64,000 nt of DNA from Aureliella helgolandensis (GCF_007752135.1 NZ_CP036298.1:1798001-1862000), one strand, 5' to 3'. Shown: positions 9,480 through 18,804, counted from the first letter of the stretch. Translations and numbers: made by a program. Notes: generated from the letters alone by a model not told the origin.

Positions 9480-11612
9480 GTGAACATGGCATCGGAAAAC
9501 TCACGGGTCCAAAATGAATTGCGTGTGTGGACGCGAGTCCCGCGAGGCGGTCGTGAATGCCGGTCAGTTCGGAGACGCAATCGAGCGGGCTGGAAGACCG
9601 TGGGGATTGGACGACTTCGGGGAATAGATGTTCGCGATCACCTAGGGAGTTGTTTTGCTTGCCTGGCAGCCTATGGGAGGATGCTTGCGATTTTTGGCTG
9701 CCTCCTGTTAGCGGGGTGCCCGGCAGGCCCCTCTCGCTCCAAGGCGCCGGAGACGGTCCAGCCGCCGGAGGAGATTGAAACGACCACTCCTCTCGCTCCA
9801 GCAACCAGTTTTGCGACTGCCGATTCACCGCCCGTTGAAGAGCCGTCTGTGGAAGAGCCGTCTGTGGAAGAGCAGCAGGTGGAAGTGCCTTCCAAGGGCA
9901 CTTGGTCCACGCGGCGTATCATTGGTCTCGTCGAACGCGGGCCCAGGGTGCTCGACCTGTCACTGCAAATTGAGGAGCTGTCCCTCGAGGAGCAGACCCA
10001 GGCGGTTCTTGAGGGAGTCGCGGGACGCTTGCTCGGTGAGCAGTCGATGGATCTGTCGTGGACCGATTTGTTAGAAAATCGATGGGTGAAATCTGGCTGG
10101 ATCGGCAATCTACTGGCTGGCGAATCTCAGCGCGAGCAGCTCATTGGAATGTACGATTCCGACCAGGATGGACTGGCGACGCTGGAGGAACTCCTGCCAT
10201 TTCTTTCGCGTGGATTATCGCGGACTAGTCCTCTGCAGATTGCGGACCATGGCCAGAGCCCTGATCTCGCGGTGGGAGAATCGCCGTGGGGCAACCTGGA
10301 TCCGAATCGCGACAATGCGCTCGATCGGCAAGAACTGGATAGGATGGCGGATGAAATTTGGCGCTACGATCAGAACGGTGATGGCTTACTCTCTCGGGCT
10401 GAGGTTTTGAAGCGGCCGGCCGATGGCGTGAGTTCCATGCGGCCCACGCGTGGCATGCTACAACGGACGACTTCCGTCATCCTGGATGAGATCGCGCCCA
10501 CGAGCTTTGCCAGTAGCAGTTCGGCGGAGCAAGACGCCCGGGAGCAGGATGATCGCACGCGAACACTGAAACGCAAGCTCGCCAAGGATCTGTTGCGCAA
10601 CTTCACCTTTCTCAACTCGATTGCTCGGGACCAGTGGCCCACCTGGAGTTCAGATCGGTGGGAATCTCTCGACGTGGACGGCGATTTACAGCTAAATCGG
10701 AATGAGCTAGAGGGGTTCGCTGATGTGGTGCCCGACGTCAAGGTGTACGGAAAATTCCCTACCGCAGAATTCTACGATGCACTGAGCGTAGACGCCGATG
10801 CCGCAGCACATCTCTCCACTGCCATGTCTGCCATGTCTGCGGAATCGAATATGACTGCAGCATTGAAACCTGCCAAATCTCGAGTAACCGCTGAGGTTCC
10901 GCGAGCGGAGATTCAATGGCATTCCAACCGAGAGGGGGGAGTTCTATTGATGCCAGGTTTGGTGGTTTCCGTGCAGGTTGAAGATGCGTTTTCTCTGGCC
11001 CAGCGAGCGCAATTGCGAGCTCTGATGGGCATGGCAGGGACCAATTCCCAGCTCCGTGAGCAACTCACTAGGCAATTGCAGTTGCAATCCGGTGCCCTCG
11101 ACCTGGCGGATGAGGATGAAGATGGTCTGCTCTCCGACCAAGAGTTTCGCGAGGTTTGGAATTGGATAGCGGTGAGGCATGGTGCGCGGATATCGGTCCG
11201 CTGGGAGCTCGCGGCGACCCCCTGGTTCTACCTAATTGACTTGGATGGAAATGGCACGGTGACTGCTGGAGAGGTCGACTCGGCTGTCGATGGCATTGCA
11301 GCCATGGACCGAAATGGAGACGGCAGCGTAACGCCGGACGAGCTTCCGTTGGTCGTCTCCTTGCTGCTGCAGAGGACCGACCAGCGATTGCAGATGGAAG
11401 AGATTTTCCCCTCAAACGCTAGTGGTTCCGTCGGCCCAGACGGGGAGGTTGGAGGGGCGCAGGACTGGTTTGCAGCCACTGATGTCGACGGTGACGGACA
11501 GTTGAGTCGCCGTGAGTTTTTGGGGGATCGAGTCGATTTTGAGGGGTTCGACCAAGATAAAGACGGGATTGTGACGCGGGAGGAGGTTTACGAACATCGC
11601 GAAAGCAACTAA
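9480..11612 (+). CDS. EF-hand repeat lipoprotein
   Basis: The frame opens with GTG at 9480 and encodes up to 710 residues. A lipobox (LLLAGC, Cys at 80 from this start) sits after a hydrophobic run, so translation more likely begins later, for example at the GTG at 9600 or the ATG at 9681, giving a lipoprotein anchored in the envelope. A low-complexity acidic segment with a repeated VEEPS follows. Nine calcium-binding-loop-like motifs of the DxDxDG type occur near residues 226, 274, 297, 399, 544, 587, 610, 668 and 691 (for example DQNGDGLLSRAE and DVDGDGQLSRRE). This marks an EF-hand protein that probably binds calcium outside the cytoplasm. Some loops are imperfect (the one at 274 ends DN instead of DG). 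The partner and function are unknown. Confidence 0.85.
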   Translation: MNMASENSRVQNELRVWTRVPRGGRECRSVRRRNRAGWKTVGIGRLRGIDVRDHLGSCFACLAAYGRMLAIFGCLLLAGCPAGPSRSKAPETVQPPEEIETTTPLAPATSFATADSPPVEEPSVEEPSVEEQQVEVPSKGTWSTRRIIGLVERGPRVLDLSLQIEELSLEEQTQAVLEGVAGRLLGEQSMDLSWTDLLENRWVKSGWIGNLLAGESQREQLIGMYDSDQDGLATLEELLPFLSRGLSRTSPLQIADHGQSPDLAVGESPWGNLDPNRDNALDRQELDRMADEIWRYDQNGDGLLSRAEVLKRPADGVSSMRPTRGMLQRTTSVILDEIAPTSFASSSSAEQDAREQDDRTRTLKRKLAKDLLRNFTFLNSIARDQWPTWSSDRWESLDVDGDLQLNRNELEGFADVVPDVKVYGKFPTAEFYDALSVDADAAAHLSTAMSAMSAESNMTAALKPAKSRVTAEVPRAEIQWHSNREGGVLLMPGLVVSVQVEDAFSLAQRAQLRALMGMAGTNSQLREQLTRQLQLQSGALDLADEDEDGLLSDQEFREVWNWIAVRHGARISVRWELAATPWFYLIDLDGNGTVTAGEVDSAVDGIAAMDRNGDGSVTPDELPLVVSLLLQRTDQRLQMEEIFPSNASGSVGPDGEVGGAQDWFAATDVDGDGQLSRREFLGDRVDFEGFDQDKDGIVTREEVYEHRESN

Positions 11613-11671
11613 ATTGTCAGCATGAGAGTACCACCTTTTGGTGCTCCCGCCCCACCTAATAAAATTTGGGA

Positions 11672-11694
11672 TACCCCCAGATGGCTTGGGGGGT
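11672..11694 (+). terminator. GC hairpin after the EF-hand lipoprotein gene
   Basis: ACCCCC and GGGGGT arms flank a 10-11-base loop some 60 bases after the stop codon. There is no T-tract, so this may only help termination or stabilise the mRNA end. Confidence 0.3.
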
Positions 11695-11781
11695 GAGCAA
11701 TCTGGGAAGAATTGACCGATTCGGAAATGGCTCCGACGCCAGTTGGGCTTTCCAATCCAATTACTTATCGCGAGACATCAC

Positions 11782-12414
11782 ATGACGATTTCTTTGTTAG
11801 TCGCTGACGACCACCAAGTTGTACGACTCGGCTTGCGCAACATTTTGGAAGGCAGTGGGATCGAAGTTGCTGCTGAGGCAACGACTGGTGAGGAAGTGTT
11901 GCAGATCTTGCTCAACAACAAACCCGACTGTGTTTTGTTGGACGTCCGCATGCCGGGCGGAGATGGGTTGAACATTCTGGGCCGAATCAAGCTCGACTAC
12001 CCGGAGATGCCGGTTGTGCTCTTTTCGACGTACGACAATCCGACCTACGTGGCTCGGGCGGTTGCTTTGGGAGCGGCGGGATATGTCTTAAAAGATGACA
12101 CACCTGAGCGTTTGATTAGCGCGATTCAGGCGGCCGTTCGCGGAGAAGCTGCCTGGACACGGGAAGAATTGCGGCGCGTGACGGGTGCTTTGGCCACGCC
12201 TCGGGTCGTTTCCGATGTGGAAGTGCCATTGACGCAACGCGAGAGCGAAGTGCTACGGCAGTTGGCCAATGGCCTGACCAACAAGGAGATTGCTCTCGCA
12301 TTGGGAATTAGCTACGAGACGGTTAAGGAGCACGTGCAGCACATCTTGCGAAAGATTGGCGTTTCCGATCGTACCCAAGCAGCGGTTTGGGCCGTGCGTA
12401 AGGGACTCGTGTAG
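11782..12414 (+). CDS. NarL/FixJ-type response regulator
   Basis: A 210-residue two-domain regulator. The receiver domain has the acidic pair D9-D10, the phospho-acceptor D54 in CVLLDVRMPGG, the switch residue T83 and K104 in GYVLKDD. The C-terminal LuxR-type helix-turn-helix starts at PLTQRESEVLRQLANG and includes NKEIALALGISYETVKEHV. It should be phosphorylated by a histidine kinase and then bind DNA, but no kinase gene is adjacent. An upstream GTG in frame at 11743 would add 13 residues before the receiver fold; the ATG at 11782 matches the usual family N-terminus (MTISLLVADDHQVVR). A GC hairpin follows the stop. Confidence 0.93.
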   Translation: MTISLLVADDHQVVRLGLRNILEGSGIEVAAEATTGEEVLQILLNNKPDCVLLDVRMPGGDGLNILGRIKLDYPEMPVVLFSTYDNPTYVARAVALGAAGYVLKDDTPERLISAIQAAVRGEAAWTREELRRVTGALATPRVVSDVEVPLTQRESEVLRQLANGLTNKEIALALGISYETVKEHVQHILRKIGVSDRTQAAVWAVRKGLV

Positions 12415-12427
12415 CCGGTCCCGAAAT

Positions 12428-12447
12428 GGCGGCAATGCCTTGCCGCC
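12428..12447 (+). terminator. Perfect GC hairpin after the response regulator
   Basis: An 8-base perfect stem, GGCGGCAA with TTGCCGCC, around a 4-base loop TGCC, 13 bases after the stop. It lacks a T-tract, so it is a plausible but not certain terminator. Confidence 0.45.
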
Positions 12448-12541
12448 TGCCACCGACGGGCGTGTTATGCTACCCTAGGGCACCATTTGTGCAGTCTACA
12501 CCACGATCGCGCCACGAACAGGAATAAGGAAAACGAAGCCG

Positions 12542-13921
12542 ATGGGCAAATCCACGGATATCAGCCTCAAGACGGTCTCCAATAGCACTCGAAACTTCGT
12601 TTACCGTCAGCCTATGAAGTTCGGCGGTCGAGTCGTCGAAGATGTGTGTGTACTGCGAACAGAAATTTCGGTAACGAGCGGGAGCGGTCGCAAAAAGACC
12701 ATTGGGATCGGTGAGATGACGATGGGGAATATCTGGGCTTGGCCCAGTAAGATCCCAGGTAAAGTCACTCTCAAGCTGATGCTGGAGCTCGCGAGGCGTC
12801 TGGCGCTGCGGGTTGAGGAAGCTTCGCTCTCGGGGGACCCACTGCAAATCACGCATCAAATCGGCCTGTTGCGAGATAAAATTTCTGCGGAAATGGTCGC
12901 TGAATACAAGATTGCGGAGGGAATTCCGCAATTGGCCGCCATGGTAGCTGCCAGTCCCTTGGAAGCGGCCGTGCATGATGCGTTCGGCCGCTCAGTCAAC
13001 CAGAGCGTTTATCAGTGCATGACCAGCGAGTTCCTGAATGAGGATCTGAGCGCTTATCTCGGGGAGGAGTTTGTCGGCAAGTACCCGGGGGAATACCTCT
13101 CTCCCAAACCGCGTCCCACAATGCCGCTCTACCACTTGGTGGGAGCCCTGGATCCGCTCAGCGATGCCGACCTCAAGACACGCTTGGATGATGGATGGCC
13201 AGAAACCCTGGAGAAGTGGTTAGAAACCGACGGCATTACGCACCTCAAGATCAAGCTCGATGGGAACAACATCGACTGGGACGTCGGGCGGATTGTTGAA
13301 GTGACGCGCATCTGTGAACAGGTGTCGCAGGAGCGGAATTGGAAGCTCTCCTTTGACTTCAATGAGCAATGTCCCAACGAGGACTATGTGCTGGATTTGC
13401 TGGAGCGGATCGAACGTCTATGCAACCTCTCCTACACGCGTTTGCAATATATTGAACAGCCCACGCCACGCGATTTGAAGACGCGGACGGAGATGACGGT
13501 TCACCGCATTGCCCGTCTCCGCCCCGTGGTAATCGACGAATCGCTGATCGATGCAGAGAGCCTGAAATTGGCTCGCCAGCGAGGATACACAGGGCTTGCG
13601 TTGAAAGCCTGCAAGGGCCATTCAGAGTGCATGATCATGGGGGCTGCTGGGGCCCACTACAACATGTTCACCTGCGTTCAGGATTTGACTTGCATAGGCG
13701 GCTCGTTCCTTCACTCGGCGAGTGTGGCCAGCCATATTCCTCGTGTGGCCGCCATCGAAGGGAACGGTCGGCAGTACGCTCCGGCTGGCAACGCGGCCTA
13801 TATGGAGCAATACGCGCCCATGTTCCGAGTGCGTTATGGAACGATTCCGACCGAGCTGCTTGACGGGCCTGGTCTAGGGTTCGATTGGCAGCCCTTGGGC
13901 CAGGATGCTCCTGCAGAATAA
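12542..13921 (+). CDS. Enolase-superfamily enzyme (mandelate racemase/muconate lactonizing type)
   Basis: A 459-residue protein with the layout of the MR/MLE group: an N-terminal capping domain, then a barrel with a KxK pair (K236, K238 in LKIKLDG). The metal ligands are D272 (FDFNEQ), E305 (YIEQP) and D332-E333 (VIDES), and a later lysine K355 (LALKACKG) sits where the sixth-strand base lies in MLE-like members. Such enzymes abstract a proton next to a carboxylate with magnesium; the substrate (sugar acid, dipeptide or lactone) cannot be read. It is cytoplasmic, with no signal peptide. AAGGAAAA about 10 bases upstream supports the ATG. It is longer than the typical 360-400 residues, with an extended capping region. 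No neighbour points to the pathway. Confidence 0.85.
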   Translation: MGKSTDISLKTVSNSTRNFVYRQPMKFGGRVVEDVCVLRTEISVTSGSGRKKTIGIGEMTMGNIWAWPSKIPGKVTLKLMLELARRLALRVEEASLSGDPLQITHQIGLLRDKISAEMVAEYKIAEGIPQLAAMVAASPLEAAVHDAFGRSVNQSVYQCMTSEFLNEDLSAYLGEEFVGKYPGEYLSPKPRPTMPLYHLVGALDPLSDADLKTRLDDGWPETLEKWLETDGITHLKIKLDGNNIDWDVGRIVEVTRICEQVSQERNWKLSFDFNEQCPNEDYVLDLLERIERLCNLSYTRLQYIEQPTPRDLKTRTEMTVHRIARLRPVVIDESLIDAESLKLARQRGYTGLALKACKGHSECMIMGAAGAHYNMFTCVQDLTCIGGSFLHSASVASHIPRVAAIEGNGRQYAPAGNAAYMEQYAPMFRVRYGTIPTELLDGPGLGFDWQPLGQDAPAE

Positions 13922-14001
13922 ATGCAGATTGACGTTTCGGTCCATTTCACCGGAATGGTATGCTGCTGCGTGGAATTCTAGGTCCTGGTACGGAAACACG
14001 C

Positions 14002-14916
14002 ATGTCCGGTTGTCGAAAAGCTATTGTCTCAGTGGCGATCCTCGTCGCGCTGGGACCGCAAGCAGGTCTCAGTCGAGCCCAGACCGTTCCTCCGGCTGCA
14101 AGTAGCTCTCCGCCTCCTGCAGTTGCTCAACCTGCTACATCCGCACAGCGCGTGCTGCTCGAGGACGCGGTCACGACAGCGAGTGCTAGCGAAGCCGGTC
14201 CGTTGGCCACCCCCGAGCTCTTGGCTTGGCTCAACCGGATGATCCACGACAATCTTCCTGAGACCTACGAAGATGATCGTAAGTGGAACCAGCAGAAGGA
14301 GGTTTGGGACGGCATCAAGATCTGGCGCGAAGGCCTGCGTATTGAGACGAAACGCAAGAAGAAGATGGTCAATGCTGGGACCTGGACACGCTACTCGATT
14401 GAATTGGTCGACCCCGATCAGACGGTTCAAGTGCAGTTCCACCGACTGGAAACGCTCCCGGACGGCAAGATCGCTTTCGGGGTAACCGTCGACTGCCAGC
14501 TCGATATCTTCGGACGCCTCAGCCAATGGGTGCGCGATGTGCAACTGGTTAGCATCAGTGCCAATGCCGATGCAAACTGCCGTTTGACGTTAGACGGAAC
14601 TGTCGAGTTTCAGATGAACATTCTGCGGCTTCCGCCCGACATCGTCATCAAGCCACACATCGACCGCGCGCATGTCGAACTGACGCATTATCGGGTACGT
14701 CGCGTCAGCCAGATTGGCGGTGATACGGCTAAGTTTCTCGGGAACAGCATGCGGGGCGTTGTCGACGAAAAACTAGCCGACTTGAATGGAAAGTTGGCTG
14801 GGAAAATCAACACTCAATTGGAAAAGAAGAGCGACAAACTGCACTTTTCTCCTCAGTTCTGGTTGTTGAGTCGGCTGCCCATGCCCGGCAATACGGCGGC
14901 GTTGGCCACGCCCTAG
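14002..14916 (+). CDS. Exported protein of unknown function
   Basis: The frame opens at 13960, but the ATG at 14002 gives a clean signal peptide (MSGCRKAIVSVAILVALGPQ, cleavage near SRAQ), so this start is preferred (304 residues). After a Pro/Ala/Ser-rich linker the mature part has a conserved-looking region with many charged residues (WDGIKIWREGLRIETKRKKK) and beta-strand-like segments, ending in a lysine-rich helix. No catalytic motif is evident and I do not recognise a named domain. Neighbours (enolase-superfamily enzyme, sulfatase) are in the same orientation but well spaced. Confidence 0.75.
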   Translation: MSGCRKAIVSVAILVALGPQAGLSRAQTVPPAASSSPPPAVAQPATSAQRVLLEDAVTTASASEAGPLATPELLAWLNRMIHDNLPETYEDDRKWNQQKEVWDGIKIWREGLRIETKRKKKMVNAGTWTRYSIELVDPDQTVQVQFHRLETLPDGKIAFGVTVDCQLDIFGRLSQWVRDVQLVSISANADANCRLTLDGTVEFQMNILRLPPDIVIKPHIDRAHVELTHYRVRRVSQIGGDTAKFLGNSMRGVVDEKLADLNGKLAGKINTQLEKKSDKLHFSPQFWLLSRLPMPGNTAALATP

Positions 14917-15367
14917 GCATGGACGCTGTGGTGGCCAGATGCCTCGGTTCGCCTGAGCTGCTTCTGCCCGCCTAGTTCTGCTGAACTGTTTTTGCTGGAT
15001 TGTTTCTGCCTGTCTGGTTCTGCTGAACAGGTCCCCTTTCCTGCCCTGCTCTGCCCTACCGTTCTCTGCTGTGGGCTGACTTTCTCAGAACTGGCTGTTT
15101 GCATATGAGCCCCCTGCATGAGCGGCAGCGGGTATACTGCACTTCACAACTTGGCGGGCGGCGCAGCATCGCTACCGCCGCAGTTGAAGAGACGTACAGC
15201 GGGGACGCTGCGCGTTCTCCATCTCTGCAGGCCTGCGTTGGGACGGCACATGGGACGGCATCGGGCGGGCGTTTCACCGGGTGGATGTCCCCTCGGTCTA
15301 CTCCCCGGTGTCCCGGCAAACGCGGCGACGGTGCCCGGCTCTTCCTCAACCTATCAGGACAAATTTC
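14917..15367. other. Gene-free stretch with a degenerate ~42-bp duplication
   Basis: About 450 bases between the exported protein and the sulfatase. A T/C/G-biased segment repeats a 28-base block at 14961-14988 and 15003-15030 (shared core GTTCTGCTGAAC). An in-frame extension of the sulfatase reaches back to 15281 but lacks a signal-peptide character. The sulfatase promoter probably lies here. Confidence 0.5.
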
Positions 15368-16861
15368 ATGCTCAATTTTAGGATATCGTGTGTCGTCGTC
15401 CTGGGGTGCTTGAGTTCCGCCGCGCTGTCTGCCGAACGCCCCAATATTGTCATTATCTATGCGGATGACATGGGGTATGGAGACTTGGCGGTCCAGAACC
15501 CGGATTCAAAAATTCCGACACCGCATCTCGATCGGCTAGCGAGTCAAGGGATGCGATTTACCGATGCTCACTCTTCCTCAGGTATATGCACTCCGAGCCG
15601 TTATGCTCTACTTTCCGGCCGATACCACTGGCGCAAGTTCCACGGCATTGTCAACGCTTGGGGAGAATCGGTCTTTGCTGCCGAGCGACTGACCCTTCCC
15701 GAGATGCTCAAGGGGCAGGGATACACGACGGCCTGCATCGGCAAGTGGCACCTTGGGTTTGATTGGAAAGCGATTCGGAAGCCCGATGCACAAATGGTGG
15801 AGTCTGGGGGCCGCAAGACTTGGGGAGCCGACGCGTTTGACTGGCACAAGGCGATACCGGATGGGCCACTGGATCATGGGTTTGACTACTACTTCGGAGA
15901 TGACGTCCCAAATTTTCCACCCTACACCTGGATCGAAAATGATCGAGTTGTGGTGCCCCCGACCGTCCCCTACGTTCCCAATCCGGCGCCCTCCGAAGGC
16001 AGTCCTGAGGGAAGGCCTGGTCCGATGGTGGCCGGTTGGCGGCAAGACGAAGTCATGCCGACGTTGACCGATAAAGTTGTTCACTGGCTGGAGCAGCAGC
16101 AGGGGAATGAGCAGCCGTTCTTTTTATACTGGCCATGGACTTCGCCGCACGCGCCGATCGTGCCAGCCGCACAGTGGCAAGGGAAGACCGAAGCTGGCGG
16201 GTTTGGAGATTTCGTGGCGCAGAGCGATGACCATGCCGGTCAGGTCCTCAAAGCACTCGATGACTACGGTTTCACCGACAACACCCTGGTTATTTTCACT
16301 GCCGACAACGGCCCTGAACGCTATGCCTATGATCGCATCAAGAATTATGGCCACCACAGTACTGGTCCCCTCCGAGGCCTCAAGCGGGACGTTTGGGAAG
16401 GCGGGCATCGCGTCCCGTTCATTGTTCGCTGGCCACAGCACGTTACCGCGGGTAGCGTCTCTGCCGGCTTGATGAGTCAAGTCGATATCATGGGCACGCT
16501 AGCTGCGATCTTGGACATTTCCTTGCCCGCAGGGCAGGCGGACGACAGTTACAATCAACTCTCACTATGGCAGGGAGGAGAAAGTGCGAGAGATTCCATC
16601 GTCCACAATACCTTTGCAAAGTTGTATGCAATTCGCCGTGGCTCTTGGCTGCTCGTCGATGGCCCCAGCGGCAATAGCTCTGCTGTGCCAGCTTGGTTCG
16701 ACCAAGAATTTGAATATTCAGCCAACCAAGAACCCGGCCTGCTGAACGACCTTGCGACCGATGTTGGGCAGCATTACAACCTCTACGCGGAGCAACCAGA
16801 AAGGGTCCGCGAGTTGAAAGCACTGCTAAAAGAAAAGCAATCGCATGGAGAAGTGCGTTAA
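15368..16861 (+). CDS. Sulfatase (formylglycine-dependent, exported)
   Basis: A 497-residue sulfatase. The start at 15368 gives a signal peptide (MLNFRISCVVVLGCLSSAAL, cleavage near LSAE) and has AGGA 9 bases upstream. Metal ligands D33-D34 are in IVIIYADDMGYGD. The active-site C74 lies in GICTPSRYALLSGRY, the CxPSR signature in which the cysteine is oxidised to formylglycine by a maturation enzyme not seen in this window. Further family motifs are GKWHLG (near 130) and FTADNGPE (near 315). It should remove sulfate esters from a polysaccharide or glycan in the periplasm or outside the cell; planctomycetes carry many such enzymes for algal polysaccharides. It converges with the cupin gene. Confidence 0.95.
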   Translation: MLNFRISCVVVLGCLSSAALSAERPNIVIIYADDMGYGDLAVQNPDSKIPTPHLDRLASQGMRFTDAHSSSGICTPSRYALLSGRYHWRKFHGIVNAWGESVFAAERLTLPEMLKGQGYTTACIGKWHLGFDWKAIRKPDAQMVESGGRKTWGADAFDWHKAIPDGPLDHGFDYYFGDDVPNFPPYTWIENDRVVVPPTVPYVPNPAPSEGSPEGRPGPMVAGWRQDEVMPTLTDKVVHWLEQQQGNEQPFFLYWPWTSPHAPIVPAAQWQGKTEAGGFGDFVAQSDDHAGQVLKALDDYGFTDNTLVIFTADNGPERYAYDRIKNYGHHSTGPLRGLKRDVWEGGHRVPFIVRWPQHVTAGSVSAGLMSQVDIMGTLAAILDISLPAGQADDSYNQLSLWQGGESARDSIVHNTFAKLYAIRRGSWLLVDGPSGNSSAVPAWFDQEFEYSANQEPGLLNDLATDVGQHYNLYAEQPERVRELKALLKEKQSHGEVR

Positions 16862-16886
16862 GAATTCTCCCTAAAGTGCGCGAGAC

Positions 16887-17213
16887 TCAATTTGCTGACA
16901 GCATCGTTACCAACAGGGTAGAATTCTCGCGGGCGGTGACCGCATGCAATTCACCAGCTGGCAAATAGAGCAGTTTTCCGGCGGTGAGCTCAATCGAGTT
17001 ACCGAGGCAATGAAACAATACATTGCCTTCGATGCAGTGCACGGTGATTTCGCCGGTAGCCTTGTGTTCTGGGATTTCCTTCCCCTTGGATATTATCAAG
17101 CGGCGGACCTTCATGGCGTCCGTCTTCAGGAGGATGCCGGGGCTGGCTTCTGCAAATGCAGCTCCTAAGGGACCAACGTCGATTGCAGTGCCGGGCTGTG
17201 CGAGTGTTGACAT
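16887..17213 (-). CDS. Small cupin-fold protein
   Basis: A 108-residue single-domain cupin. An upstream in-frame ATG at 17285 exists, but the ATG at 17213 has GAAGGA 9-10 bases upstream and begins a sensible N-terminus (MSTLAQPGTAIDVGPL). The first cupin motif includes PEHKATGEITVHCIEG and the second LYLPAGELHAV; the histidines in these could bind a metal. The role is unknown: single-domain cupins range from sugar isomerases and dioxygenases to simple ligand sensors. It lies just upstream of an intergenic repeat copy. Confidence 0.8.
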   Translation of the reverse strand: MSTLAQPGTAIDVGPLGAAFAEASPGILLKTDAMKVRRLIISKGKEIPEHKATGEITVHCIEGNVLFHCLGNSIELTAGKLLYLPAGELHAVTARENSTLLVTMLSAN

Positions 17214-17330
17214 CGTAGGGGTTCCTTCATCGAGTGTGGTTGAATTGTGCCGTCGTGGTGGATTGCTGGTGTGACTGCCCCGCATCCGCAGCGGTGAATT
17301 TTGTCTTGCTACGCGCCATGTCGATGCTCA

Positions 17331-17478
17331 CCGGACAGTTGATTTAATCGCAATTTGAATTTTAATGCGGAGGTAGTATCCTTAATTGACTTGTAGCGGA
17401 GGTTATCTTTCCTTGCTCACGCAGCGGGGTACTATTTCAACAGCCCGTCACGCAGCGGGGTACTATTCCAATAACCCG
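17331..17478. repeat. Additional copy of the intergenic repeat
   Basis: CGGACAGTTGATTTAATCGC opens a unit that matches the 2108 unit almost base for base through the TGTAGCGGAGG and TTTCCTTGCTCACG blocks. The ATTTCAACAGCCCG block follows, and then a second, shorter copy of the CAGCGGGGTACTATT segment. The right edge abuts the stop codon of the cytochrome gene at 17479. As in the first cluster, the repeat lies directly 3' of a minus-strand exported haem-protein gene and in the same orientation. Confidence 0.8.
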
Positions 17479-18804
17479 TTAGGGGGTTGCGACGTTCTGA
17501 GCCCACTGAGCAAACTCCGGTTTGGTCGCGGTGAGGATTTCGAGGATTTCGTGGCGTGTGCTTGTGGGGAGGTACTCATAGTCCGCGTCCTGGATCTCTC
17601 CTGACAAAATGCCATGCAAGCGGGAGACAACTCTCGAACGCACCATGTCAGGCAGAGTGTCGAAGGCAGGCGAGTAGATCAAGTAGCTGCATGGGTATTT
17701 GAGCAATCGGGTGGTGAGATCGAGTTGCCGGAGCGACCTGCCCTGGGAATCGTGGGGCCCTTGGGCTGAAAACTCAGCGCTGTAGGAACTCGACCCGCTG
17801 ATGGGACTGGTCAGTTGAAACTCATCGTAAAAGAGCAAGTGCTTGATCACTTTTTCGGTAGCCGCGTTAATGCGCCGTTCTGCACTATCGCTCACGTGCC
17901 CCGGCTCTCTTCCGAGCAACTCGTTCATTTGGTAGGACTGGTGGAGGGCTAGCCGGGTTTCGTAATTGGCTGCTGCAATAGCATTGTGCATCTGAGTCTG
18001 GTGTTCAAGCACCATCAGGGCGACGAGATCGCTGTGGGGAGTCAGATAGGGCTCGGTGACGACAAGGTCCTCCAGAGAGGTGAGGTTGGCACCGGGTTCG
18101 CGTGAAGCGTTGCGATTGTTTTCCTCGGTGTAGGTCTGATTTCCCATGTGCCGCATGGTCCCGTGTTCGCCGGTCACGTACCAGCCTCCCCAGCGCTCAT
18201 CAAAGGGGCTGGTGGCATCGGTCGTGTAGGTGCCGCTACCCAACAACGGTTGTCCCGCGCTATCGGCAAACACGCTGCGCACGAAGAAACCTGGAATGTT
18301 TTGGGTGCGACTGGTCGCATGGCAGGTTAGGCATTGCCCGCGATCACGCTCAAATTTGGGAGGCAACTCGGGATCCTGGCTTAGGGAATAGAAGATTGCC
18401 CCCTGCATGGGATCGGTGGTCGCAAACTCGATCACATCGCCGCGTTGGCACCAACCGACATAGGTATCGTCGTTGAAATAGATGGCGCGTGGCCGCCGTG
18501 GCGAAATGCGGTGCAGCTGCAAACTCGTTTTGGAGAACACCAGCACTTGAGAGCTCAGCGGTACGGTTAGGGCCTCCAACACCGACTTCAAATATCCATG
18601 TTCGGAATCATGTTCTAAGTGCTTCTTCCCTGACGCCAGCTCCTCAGCCAGGGTCGCAATTGGGTCGTGCACCTCCGCCTTGAGGTAGTCAATTGGTGGC
18701 CCTTCGAATCCAACCTGGGCTGCAACGATGGATGGAGATAGAATTGCGACCAAAGCCACGAGTATAGGAGCGCGGTGGAGCCAAGGGGGTGGTTGCCGTT
18801 TCAT
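17479..18804 (-). CDS. Exported c-type cytochrome-like protein (single CxxCH)
   Basis: A 441-residue protein with a signal peptide (LVALVAILSPSIVAAQ, cleavage near residue 30). One haem site, CLTCH at residues 158-162, is followed by several histidines and methionines that could be the distal ligand (for example GTMRHMGNQTY). No paralogous haem motif is present, so it is monohaem. I do not recognise the rest as a named enzyme; it resembles uncharacterised planctomycete cytochrome proteins. The last codons lie in sequence similar to the start of the intergenic repeat's G-rich tail, so the C-terminus may have been shaped by the repeat. Confidence 0.78.
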   Translation of the reverse strand: MKRQPPPWLHRAPILVALVAILSPSIVAAQVGFEGPPIDYLKAEVHDPIATLAEELASGKKHLEHDSEHGYLKSVLEALTVPLSSQVLVFSKTSLQLHRISPRRPRAIYFNDDTYVGWCQRGDVIEFATTDPMQGAIFYSLSQDPELPPKFERDRGQCLTCHATSRTQNIPGFFVRSVFADSAGQPLLGSGTYTTDATSPFDERWGGWYVTGEHGTMRHMGNQTYTEENNRNASREPGANLTSLEDLVVTEPYLTPHSDLVALMVLEHQTQMHNAIAAANYETRLALHQSYQMNELLGREPGHVSDSAERRINAATEKVIKHLLFYDEFQLTSPISGSSSYSAEFSAQGPHDSQGRSLRQLDLTTRLLKYPCSYLIYSPAFDTLPDMVRSRVVSRLHGILSGEIQDADYEYLPTSTRHEILEILTATKPEFAQWAQNVATP

